Source: an uncultured Clostridia bacterium | GTDB lineage: Bacteria > Bacillota > Clostridia > TANB77 > CAG-508 | Reading direction: 5' to 3' | Length of the DNA stretch: 10,903 nucleotides | Assembly (NCBI GenBank): GCA_947629965.1 | Contig: CANRFS010000035.1 | Coordinates: 1 to 10,903, forward strand | In this document: positions 4,842-10,903 of the stretch, one piece after another | Layout of the letters: each line of letters opens with the position of its first letter | How positions within the stretch are numbered: the stretch's first letter is position 1 | Position numbers and translations under genes: made by a program | Notes under the pieces: generated by a model | What the model was told of the DNA's origin: nothing | Seen by the model: the letters and a program-made list of their open reading frames with translations, nothing else | Database searches by the model: none

Positions 4842-5345
4842 ATGATTAGTAATGTTATACTTAAATATTTATTAGTTTTTTTTGTATCTATGGTACCACT
4901 TATTGAACTTAGAGGAGCTGTACCTATTGGGATTAGCCCACTTCTTGGAGATCCAATATCTTTAGTACCTCTCTATATTGTTTGTATAATTGGTAATATG
5001 CTACCTGTACCTTTTATTTTCTTCTTTGCAAGAAAGCTTTTAGTGTGGGGGGCAGATAAAAAATTTATAGGTAAGTTTTTTAGTTTCTGTTTAGAAAAGG
5101 GAGAAAAGGCTGGAAAAACTTTGCAATCTAAAACAGGTCAAGGATTATATGTTGCCTTGTTTTTATTTGTAGGTATTCCGCTTCCTGGAACAGGTGCTTG
5201 GACCGGAACCCTTGCAGCAAGTCTTTTAAATATGGATTTTAAAAAGAGTATTTTAGCAATTACTGCTGGAGTAGTTTTAGCTGGTATTATAATGGGCCTT
5301 GCATCTATTGGCGTTTTTGGTGCATTTGGTGCTATATTTAGTTAA
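4842..5345 (+). CDS. COG2426 family (small multidrug export protein, PF06695) membrane protein
   Basis: This 167-residue integral membrane protein has the two hallmark segments of the COG2426/Sm_multidrug_ex family: PLIELRGAVPIG at residues 19-30 and GIPLPGTGAWTG at 111-122. Each lies in a re-entrant-looking hydrophobic region reminiscent of DedA/VTT proteins. Other membrane stretches fall at about 5-20, 41-63, 101-115 and 138-163, with a basic cytoplasmic-looking loop (ARKLL...KKFIGK) between. Length is normal for the family. The ribosome site AAGGAG (4829-4834) is seven bases before the ATG. The family name reflects an old annotation; transport of drugs is poorly established and the real substrate is uncertain. 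It is monocistronic, with a terminator starting directly after the stop codon, and it converges on the operon to its right. Confidence 0.88.
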   Translation: MISNVILKYLLVFFVSMVPLIELRGAVPIGISPLLGDPISLVPLYIVCIIGNMLPVPFIFFFARKLLVWGADKKFIGKFFSFCLEKGEKAGKTLQSKTGQGLYVALFLFVGIPLPGTGAWTGTLAASLLNMDFKKSILAITAGVVLAGIIMGLASIGVFGAFGAIFS

Positions 5346-5386
5346 AAAAATACCGGAAGATTTTTTCATTTTCTTCCGGTATTTTT
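5346..5386. terminator. Bidirectional terminator between convergent transcription units
   Basis: A 15-bp stem (AAAAATACCGGAAGA at 5346-5360 with its complement at 5372-5386) closes an 11-nt loop. A/T flanks give a T tract in both directions. It ends the COG2426 transcript from the left and lies 20 bp past the stop codon of the AI-2E family gene, so it also closes the flippase-xth-permease operon. Confidence 0.9.
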
Positions 5387-5406
5387 CTATCTTTGTTTTT
5401 AAAGAT

Positions 5407-6546
5407 CTAACTTTTATTTCCTTCTAATTCTTTTTTCTTTATTTTAAAATCTATAAAGTCATTTACTAAAATTTTTATCAATGCAATTATTGGAACTGCT
5501 AAAAACATGCCTAATACTCCATAATATGCTCCAAATAGCGTAACAGAGAATATAACTAGAATTGGACTTAGTTTCAAAGCATTTCCTACAATTTTTGGAT
5601 TTATTATATTTGCATCTAATTGTTGCAATATTATAACTACAACTAACATCCAAATTGCTTTAGTAAATCCTCCTGTAAATACTGTAACCAATGTAGCTAT
5701 TGCTACTGCTATTATTGCTCCAAAATAAGGTATTACATTAAATAAGCCTATCATAAATCCTAATAATACCCAATATTTTACTCCTAATATCCATAGAGCT
5801 ATTGAAACAATTATTCCTACTATAATTCCATCTATTATTTGGCTTGATATAAATTTAAAAAATATATCATTTGCCTTCATAAAATAACTGTTAATCGCTT
5901 CGCCTGTCTCTTTTTTAAACAATGCAGATATTAGTCTTCTAATAAATTTTAATATTTCTTTTCTTTCCAATAGTATATATATTGACATTATTATTGAAAC
6001 AAATACACTAAATATAGTGCTTGCAACTCCTACAACGCCTTTTATATAATCTGATACATTTTCTAGGCTAATTATTTTTGTTATATCTATATTTTGTAGA
6101 TTAGTAATAATTTGCTCAATACTTTCTTTTTTCACAAATGAATCTTCTGGTAAATTCTCTATAAAATTCATAGCATTTTGATAATATCCTGGTAAATTAT
6201 TTGCTAAATCTACTACGCTTTTTGAAAGTGCTGGTATTAGTAAATTTATAACTATTATTAATATTAGTAATGCTATTATATATACTGTAAGTACCGATAA
6301 GCCTCTTGCTCTCTTATTTATAAACTTACGCTTTGATCTTTTATATAATCTTTCTATTTTTCTACATGGTATGTAAAATAAATATGCAATTAATACTCCC
6401 ATTAAAAATGGCATTAGCACTGATATTAACCTTCCAAGTCCAGCAGTAATATTGCTAAAATTATCTAAAGTGTTGTAAACAAATAATACCGCTACTGCAA
6501 ACGTAAACCAGTATATCCATTTTGTCCAATTTCTCTTTTCTTTCAT
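5407..6546 (-). CDS. AI-2E family transporter (UPF0118/PerM, YtvI-like)
   Basis: This 379-residue polytopic membrane protein belongs to PF01594. The start is placed at 6546 (MKEKRNWTKW) because GGAGGAG precedes it and it overlaps the upstream xth stop as ATGA; the longer open frame from 6576 is unnecessary. Paired N-terminal membrane helices (about 10-60) are followed by a helix near 85-110, a soluble segment at about 110-180 typical of the family, then clustered helices with the conserved stretches NVIPYFGAII at about 270-279 and QQLDANIINPKIVG at about 308-321. Family members include TqsA (AI-2 export) and YtvI, linked to sporulation; others act as sodium/proton antiporters, so the substrate cannot be assigned. 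It is the last gene of a three-gene operon and is probably translationally coupled to xth. Confidence 0.9.
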   Translation of the reverse strand: MKEKRNWTKWIYWFTFAVAVLFVYNTLDNFSNITAGLGRLISVLMPFLMGVLIAYLFYIPCRKIERLYKRSKRKFINKRARGLSVLTVYIIALLILIIVINLLIPALSKSVVDLANNLPGYYQNAMNFIENLPEDSFVKKESIEQIITNLQNIDITKIISLENVSDYIKGVVGVASTIFSVFVSIIMSIYILLERKEILKFIRRLISALFKKETGEAINSYFMKANDIFFKFISSQIIDGIIVGIIVSIALWILGVKYWVLLGFMIGLFNVIPYFGAIIAVAIATLVTVFTGGFTKAIWMLVVVIILQQLDANIINPKIVGNALKLSPILVIFSVTLFGAYYGVLGMFLAVPIIALIKILVNDFIDFKIKKKELEGNKS

Positions 6547-7301
6547 AACTCCTCCATTTCTAGTCCTACAGGACAATGATCACTTCCCATTATTTCTGAA
6601 TAAATATATGAATCTTTTATATTATTACTAATTCTATCAGATACTAAAAAATAGTCAATACGCCACCCTGCATTATTTGCTCTTGCATTGAACATGTATG
6701 ACCACCAAGTATAGCATCCTTCTTTATTTGGATATATTTTTCTAAATGTGTCTGTAAATCCAGATTTTAAAAGTTTATCTATTTTTCCTCTTTCTTCATC
6801 TGTAAATCCAGCATTTTTTCTATTTGATTTTGGATTTTTTAAATCTATTTCATTATGTGCAACATTTAAATCTCCGCAAATTATAACTGGTTTTTCGCTG
6901 TCTAAATCTTTAAGATATTTTCTAAAAGCTTCTTCCCATACCATTCTATAGTCTAATCTTGCAAGATCACGACCTGAATTTGGCGTGTAGCAATTTACCA
7001 TATAAAATTTATCAAATTCTAAAGTTATTACTCTTCCTTCTTTGTCATGTTCTTCCACACCTATGCCATAAGTAACATTTATTGGTTTTATTTTTGTAAA
7101 TATTGCTGTTCCAGAATAGCCCTTTCTTTCTGCATAATTATAGTATTCATGGTAATCCTTTAAATCTAATTCAATTTGTCCTTCTTGCATTTTAGTTTCT
7201 TGGATACAAAATATGTCTGCACCAAAATTTTTAACTATATCTACAAATCCTTTTTTGTATATGGCTCTTAAGCCATTTACATTCCATGATATAAGTTTCA
7301 T
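6543..7301 (-). CDS. xth: Exodeoxyribonuclease III (AP endonuclease)
   Basis: This is a DNA-repair enzyme of the ExoIII/ExoA family (EEP superfamily), cutting abasic sites and degrading 3' ends of duplex DNA in base-excision repair. The 252-residue length is normal. Visible active-site elements are WNVNGLRA at 6-13, IQETK with metal ligand E35, NCYTPNSG with Y105, GDLN with D144 and N146, GWRIDY with D216, and the C-terminal SDHCP with D241/H242. All expected catalytic residues are present. The start at 7301 has AGGAG five bases upstream. It follows the flippase gene by a 10-bp gap and overlaps the AI-2E family gene by 4 bp (ATGA), so it is co-transcribed with two membrane proteins without an obvious functional link. 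The symbol exoA is used in Bacillus. Confidence 0.96.
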   Translation of the reverse strand: MKLISWNVNGLRAIYKKGFVDIVKNFGADIFCIQETKMQEGQIELDLKDYHEYYNYAERKGYSGTAIFTKIKPINVTYGIGVEEHDKEGRVITLEFDKFYMVNCYTPNSGRDLARLDYRMVWEEAFRKYLKDLDSEKPVIICGDLNVAHNEIDLKNPKSNRKNAGFTDEERGKIDKLLKSGFTDTFRKIYPNKEGCYTWWSYMFNARANNAGWRIDYFLVSDRISNNIKDSYIYSEIMGSDHCPVGLEMEEL

Positions 7302-7311
7302 TTTTTCTCCT

Positions 7312-8967
7312 TTATTCTTTATAAATTTTTAATTTAACTAAAACACTATATATTTTAGTTCCAAATGGTATCATGTATATATCCTCTTTTGTAAGCATTT
7401 TCATTACTAAAACTAATATTACATATGATATTACTCCTAAAGCAATAGCTGTAATTGTTGATATTGCATTTCCTGCTACATTTACTAATATTTTATATGC
7501 AAAATAAGCAAGGGCGCCCATAATACCAGATGCTATTGCAGGCTTTAAAATATGATTTTTAAAACTTATTTGTAATTTTATTTCTTTGTTTAAATAGTAC
7601 ATGCAAATTGCAAATAATATAACTTGGCACGCAATTGAGCTGTAAACTGCACCATATATATTTATATTTGGATTACTAATTAACCATAAATTCATTATTA
7701 ATTTAACAACTGCACCAACTCCTAAGGCAATTGCAGGTATATGAACTTTTCCAAATCCATAAAGTCCGCCCTCTATAACATAGTTAATTGAACAGAATAT
7801 CATTGTAATCGTGCTTAATACTAATATTTTTTCGCCGCTTTGAGCATTAGGATATATTAGTTTTAATATAGGTCCAGCAAGTGCAATTAACCCTGCCATA
7901 CATGGCAATATAATAAGTAATGATGCAAAAAATGAAAATGAAAGCCTTTTATTTACTGTTTTATAGTCTTTTACCGATATTGCAGATGAAATTGCTGGAA
8001 CTAGAGCAGTACAAAATGCTCCTGTTATTGCAAGTGGCAAATGTATTATTGTAACTACCTTTGATAGTAATCCTGATAATTCCATTGCTTTTGCCTCGAG
8101 CTCTGCCTTTGTGCTAAGTATTCCTGAAAATGCAGTCTGTATACAATTACTTATTGTTACTGTATCTATCATGCTATTAATTACTGAAATTAGTGAACCA
8201 ATTGTCATTGGTATTGATATTGCAAATATTGTTTTTATAAGTTTCCCAGGTGTTTTATCTTCTTGTGGAACAGTTTGTTCTTCGCAGTCAAACATAATTC
8301 CTTTTTTTCTTCTTCTATAAAATATATATAAATATGTAAAAGAAATTAATATTGCAAGTGTTGTAGATACATTTCCACCTGCTGCCATTATTGCTGGATC
8401 TTTACCTACTAATAAATATACAAATGTTATTGTAAGTACACAATTAAAAAATTGCTCTAATGTTTGAGATACGCTTGTTGCTTTTTGACTACCAAGCCCT
8501 GCAAAATATCCTCTTATTACAGAAGATGAAGCAACAAACATTATTGCAGGTGCTAAAACCATTAAAACATATTTTATGTTTGGAACATTTAAAATTTTAC
8601 TTGCAATTAAATCTGCCCCAAAGAACAATGCTATTGAGAAAAAAGCTCCAATTGCAGTAAATATTTTTAAAGAAGTTTGAAAAATTCTATATGCTCCTCT
8701 GTGGTCTCCAATTGCTACTCTCTCTGATACTAATTTTGATATAACAGTTGGTATACCAACTGATGATAAAGTAAGTAGTAGAGAATAAACTGTATAACCA
8801 GCATCATAATAGCCATTACCAATATCTCCAAATCCTTCTATATTTATTATAACTAATCTATAAACAAAGCCTAATATTTTTATTAAAATCTGTGCAGCCA
8901 TAAGCATTGCAACATTTTTCATAAAAGATGTGCCTTTTTCTTTTTTTATTTTATCCTGTGCTTCCAT
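7312..8967 (-). CDS. MurJ/SpoVB-type polysaccharide or lipid II flippase (MOP superfamily)
   Basis: This 551-residue protein of about 14 membrane helices belongs to the polysaccharide biosynthesis/MviN-like group (COG2244). The N-terminal pattern SFMKNVAMLMAAQIL...ILGFVYRL, then GNGYYDAGYTVYSLLLTLSS and GIPTVISKLVSER at about 50-85, is typical of the Firmicute YtgP(MurJ)/SpoVB subgroup. YtgP flips lipid II and SpoVB acts in spore cortex synthesis; the two cannot be separated here by eye, so no symbol is given. Basic cytoplasmic loops occur at about 218-245 (YRRRKKG...). The start at 8967 has AAGGAAGG five bases upstream, and a promoter lies at 8998-9026. It leads the operon with xth and the AI-2E family permease. 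No truncation is seen. Confidence 0.9.
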   Translation of the reverse strand: MEAQDKIKKEKGTSFMKNVAMLMAAQILIKILGFVYRLVIINIEGFGDIGNGYYDAGYTVYSLLLTLSSVGIPTVISKLVSERVAIGDHRGAYRIFQTSLKIFTAIGAFFSIALFFGADLIASKILNVPNIKYVLMVLAPAIMFVASSSVIRGYFAGLGSQKATSVSQTLEQFFNCVLTITFVYLLVGKDPAIMAAGGNVSTTLAILISFTYLYIFYRRRKKGIMFDCEEQTVPQEDKTPGKLIKTIFAISIPMTIGSLISVINSMIDTVTISNCIQTAFSGILSTKAELEAKAMELSGLLSKVVTIIHLPLAITGAFCTALVPAISSAISVKDYKTVNKRLSFSFFASLLIILPCMAGLIALAGPILKLIYPNAQSGEKILVLSTITMIFCSINYVIEGGLYGFGKVHIPAIALGVGAVVKLIMNLWLISNPNINIYGAVYSSIACQVILFAICMYYLNKEIKLQISFKNHILKPAIASGIMGALAYFAYKILVNVAGNAISTITAIALGVISYVILVLVMKMLTKEDIYMIPFGTKIYSVLVKLKIYKE

Positions 8968-8997
8968 TAAAACCTTCCTTATACAATTAATAATTTA

Positions 8998-9026
8998 TTT
9001 ATATCATATATATCTCTTTTTTACAA
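8998..9026 (-). promoter_or_regulatory. Predicted promoter of the flippase-xth-permease operon
   Basis: On the minus strand TTGTAA (complement of 9021-9026) is 17 bp from TATAAA (complement of 8998-9003). An extended -10 TG lies one base before the hexamer. The flippase ATG at 8967 lies about 30 bp downstream, and the long palindrome 9045-9126 lies immediately upstream. Confidence 0.6.
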
Positions 9027-9044
9027 TGAAAATCTTTTTTTCCT

Positions 9045-9126
9045 TTTTTTTCTTTTTTTGGACGGACTAGATTTAGTCTTTTTTTCAAAAAAGACTAAAT
9101 CTAGTCCGTCCAAAAAAAGAAAAAAA
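9045..9126. repeat. Long near-perfect palindrome, 39-bp arms
   Basis: Positions 9045-9083 are the exact reverse complement of 9088-9126, with a 4-nt centre. The arms consist of a mixed core (GGACGGACTAGATTTAGTC, 9059-9078 area) flanked by homopolymeric T or A runs. After a small asymmetry at 9044/9127 the CC/GG and T/A tracts outside it can extend pairing by a few more bases. No ORF of its own is seen. It is non-coding, between a terminator and the flippase promoter, and resembles repeated palindromic units seen in clostridial genomes. In DNA it could form a cruciform; in either RNA it is a very stable hairpin. Confidence 0.9.
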
Positions 9127-9157
9127 GAAAAAAGGAAAAACTGAAAAAATGAAAGAG

Positions 9158-9205
9158 AAAAGACAAGACAAATTAGATTTTTATCTCTTTGTCTTGCCTT
9201 TTTTT
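9158..9205. terminator. Terminator of the DUF348-G5 cell-wall gene
   Basis: AGACAAGACAAA (9161-9172) pairs with TTTGTCTTGCCT (9188-9199), with one A-C mismatch, around a 15-nt loop. A and T runs extend the stem and supply T tracts (strong rightward at 9199-9205; CTTTTCTCTTTC-like leftward). It lies 23 bp beyond the stop codon of the leftward gene at 9228, which is its natural user. Confidence 0.7.
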
Positions 9206-9227
9206 AATAGTTTTTATTTAATCTATT

Positions 9228-10166
9228 TTAATACCATCCTTTTGATAACCAATGATTCCATGCTATTTGAGGAGTACCATATCTAGAACTAATATAGCTT
9301 AATCCCCAATTTATTTGTGTTTGATAGTTTGTTTTATAATCAGATCCTTTTGATGCCATTTTAGAGCCTGGCAAAGCTTGTGGTATACCATATGCTCCCG
9401 ATGATGAATTATACGCATATGGGTTCCATCCACTTTCTTTATTCCATAAACTAATTAAACATTCTATATCTGTTTCTGACCAACCATAAGAACGGCATAA
9501 TGTTGAAGCATATTGTTGGTATATTAAAACTGATCCACTTCCAAGTCTTAGTCCACTTCTTGATGTTACTTTTGTTTGAATTTGAACTATTTTATCAACT
9601 GGTTCTTTTATTATTTTAGATGATAGCTCAATTTTTTCTATTTCTACTTTGTTTTTATATTTAACCTTATATGTTACTTCTCTAATACCATTTTTTCCTT
9701 CTTGTATAACTTTATTTGTAGTAGTAGCTCCGCTCGAAACATCTTTTGTTATTGTTTCAAATGGTATTTCTTCTTGTACAGTTATAATTTCTTCTGTAAT
9801 ATCTGTATAATTTTCTGCTATTGCTTGTATATCATTATTTAATTCTTCTTTTGATATCTCTGCTACTTTAGTAGGTTCTTCTCCAGCTTTTGTAATTATA
9901 ATTGTATTTGTGTTTGTTACATCTTCTTCTAAAGCTGGTATAACTGTTTCGTCTGACGATAACATTATATGATTATCTTTTAATATTTCAGATACTTTCG
10001 TTTTTGATGTTAAAACCATAATTTCGTGATTGTTTGAGAATTTTATTTTCACATTTTTAGGTTTTATATTTCCTGCTATTACTGATATCCCTAAGATTAA
10101 TATAAAAACTACACTTATTGCCATTACCTTTCTGTAAGATATCGATGTACTTTTTACTTTATTCAT
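9228..10166 (-). CDS. Exported cell-wall protein: DUF348, G5 and transglycosylase-like domains
   Basis: This 312-residue protein has an N-terminal membrane or signal segment at about 14-31. A YabE-type DUF348 repeat (about 37-80; IKFSNNHEIMVLTSKTKVSEI) follows, then a G5 domain at about 125-195 with the hallmark VIQEGKNGIREVTYKVKYKN and KEPVDKIV. It ends in a compact lytic-transglycosylase-like domain at about 232-312 with LWNKESGWNPYAY, probable catalytic E244, and GAYGIPQALPGSKMASKGSD, the signature of the Apf/SceD/Rpf-like C-terminal class. G5 domains are thought to bind cell-wall glycans, so it likely remodels peptidoglycan outside the membrane, as YabE and Rpf-like proteins do. The start at 10166 follows AGGAGGG by four bases. 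It is a single-gene unit with a consensus promoter and is divergent from lemA. There is no proteolytic or sorting motif at the C-terminus. Confidence 0.9.
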   Translation of the reverse strand: MNKVKSTSISYRKVMAISVVFILILGISVIAGNIKPKNVKIKFSNNHEIMVLTSKTKVSEILKDNHIMLSSDETVIPALEEDVTNTNTIIITKAGEEPTKVAEISKEELNNDIQAIAENYTDITEEIITVQEEIPFETITKDVSSGATTTNKVIQEGKNGIREVTYKVKYKNKVEIEKIELSSKIIKEPVDKIVQIQTKVTSRSGLRLGSGSVLIYQQYASTLCRSYGWSETDIECLISLWNKESGWNPYAYNSSSGAYGIPQALPGSKMASKGSDYKTNYQTQINWGLSYISSRYGTPQIAWNHWLSKGWY

Positions 10167-10192
10167 AAATCCCTCCTCAAGACACCTCTTAT

Positions 10193-10221
10193 ATTATACT
10201 ATTATTTCAAAATTTTGTCAA
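10193..10221 (-). promoter_or_regulatory. Perfect-consensus sigma-A promoter of the DUF348-G5 gene
   Basis: On the minus strand TTGACA (complement of 10216-10221) and TATAAT (complement of 10193-10198) are exact consensus hexamers with a 17-bp spacer. The start codon at 10166 is about 27 bp downstream, so the leader is too short for a riboswitch. The gene is probably highly expressed. Confidence 0.85.
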
Positions 10222-10367
10222 ATTTGTAATTATTTTCTTCGAATACCCTATACCTTATTATATTCAGCTTGTACCAATATATTCCTATGAAATAAAAATT
10301 CATAAAATTAAATAAATTTTTATTTTTTTGCATATACTATATTTTAAAAAATTGTTTTATTAATTTA

Positions 10368-10396
10368 TTGCTATGTTATTTTTACTGTGATATAAT
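10368..10396 (+). promoter_or_regulatory. Predicted extended -10 promoter of lemA
   Basis: A perfect TATAAT (10391-10396) preceded by an extended -10 TG (10388-10389) stands 17 bp after TTGCTA (10368-10373). Transcription from about 10403 would give a leader of about 33 nt ending in the AGGAGG site at 10423-10428. The 150 bp between this and the divergent promoter at 10221 are AT-rich and show no recognisable element. Confidence 0.65.
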
Positions 10397-10435
10397 TAAG
10401 TTTGTAAAATTATTGATAATTTAGGAGGTTTAATT

Positions 10436-10903
10436 ATGGGTATAGTTATTGCTATTGTCGTAATATTAGTCTTATTAGTCTTAGTAATAATTGGTATGTA
10501 TAATAGTTTAGTTAGATTAAGACAAAAAGTAAAAAATTCATGGAGTCAAATTGATGTTCAATTACAAAGAAGATTTGATTTAATTCCAAATTTAATCGAA
10601 ACAGTAAAGGGTTATATGAAACACGAAAATGAAGTTTTAACAAAAGTTACTGAGCTTAGAACTTCTTGGGCTAATGCTTCTTCAGTTGCAGAAAAAGCCG
10701 AACTCGATAATCAGTTATCTGGTGCTTTAAAAACTATTATGGCTGTTTCTGAAAATTATCCAGATTTAAAAGCTAGTCAAAATTTTTCTGAGTTACAACA
10801 AGAATTACAAAATACAGAAAACAAAATATCTTTTTCAAGACAATTTTACAATGATAGTGTTACAATGTATAACACAAAATTAGAGGTTGTTCCTTCTAAT
10901 ATA
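10436..10903 (+). CDS. lemA: LemA family protein (partial, C-terminus beyond the window)
   Basis: The first 156 codons of a LemA family gene are present, usually about 180-190 residues in full, so only a short C-terminal part is missing. Residues 2-20 form a hydrophobic N-terminal anchor. The conserved core MYNSLVRLRQKVKNSWSQID (21-40) and QLQRRFDLIPNLIETVKGY (42-60) is diagnostic, followed by the helical region ending NPD-like ENYPDLKASQNFSELQQEL (106-124) and the NKISFSRQFYNDSV segment. LemA proteins form membrane-anchored four-helix bundles with the bulk outside; the biochemical role is unclear, and several occur beside TPM-domain or M48 peptidase genes, which would lie to the right. AGGAGG is seven bases before the ATG. 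Confidence 0.93.
   Translation, partial: MGIVIAIVVILVLLVLVIIGMYNSLVRLRQKVKNSWSQIDVQLQRRFDLIPNLIETVKGYMKHENEVLTKVTELRTSWANASSVAEKAELDNQLSGALKTIMAVSENYPDLKASQNFSELQQELQNTENKISFSRQFYNDSVTMYNTKLEVVPSNI

Noticed and set aside
6547..6576. Longer start for the AI-2E family protein at 6576
   Set aside because: The extra ten residues only overlap xth in another frame. ATG 6546 has GGAGGAG just upstream and the ATGA coupling arrangement.
10167..10435. Riboswitch or small RNA in the gap between the G5 gene and lemA
   Set aside because: Both leaders are short (about 20-33 nt), and the middle is AT-rich without convincing hairpins or conserved boxes.
1..10903. CRISPR array, tRNA/rRNA genes, insertion sequence or prophage genes
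   Set aside because: No regularly spaced repeats, no cloverleaf or rRNA motifs, and no transposase, integrase or phage structural proteins were seen on either strand.

Overview
The window is strongly AT-rich. It combines AGGAGG-type ribosome binding sites, sigma-A promoters with 17-bp spacers, intrinsic terminators and envelope genes typical of low-GC Firmicutes: a YabE-like G5 protein, a SpoVB/YtgP-like flippase, LemA, an AI-2E family permease and a COG2426 protein. An uncultured low-GC Clostridia-type organism is the best guess; nothing here fixes the genus.

Layout. At 1-98 the start of a leftward gene runs off the edge, divergent from a 58-residue membrane protein (250-426) that ends in a strong terminator. 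A leftward ABC export operon follows (4380 to 459): an ATPase with an apparent single-base frameshift, an intercistronic hairpin, and a very large FtsX/MacB-type permease with an extracytoplasmic coiled coil. A rightward COG2426 membrane protein (4842-5345) converges on a leftward operon (8967 to 5407) of lipid-flippase-like protein, exonuclease III and AI-2E family permease, separated from it by a bidirectional terminator. Upstream of that operon lie an 82-bp near-perfect palindrome and another terminator. Then comes a leftward exported DUF348-G5-transglycosylase protein (9228-10166) with a consensus promoter, divergent from a lemA gene (10436 to the window end).

The most interesting part is the 460-bp gap between the ABC ATPase and the COG2426 gene. 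It holds two convergent near-consensus promoters (plus strand 4489-4517; minus strand 4709-4737) firing toward one shared hairpin terminator (4637-4670). The rightward transcript has a short 5' hairpin, a strong ribosome binding site and a 23-codon hydrophobic ORF (4561-4632). The leftward transcript would be a roughly 66-nt RNA. Direct repeats flank the terminator, so the small RNA is complementary to the mRNA at three places: the 5' hairpin loop, the start codon region and the terminator. This is the architecture of the par/Fst type I toxin-antitoxin system of plasmid pAD1 (RNA I/RNA II), but with a peptide I do not recognise. I read it as a candidate chromosomal Fst-like type I toxin-antitoxin locus. 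Assignments to known families rest on motif recognition from memory; no database search was possible.
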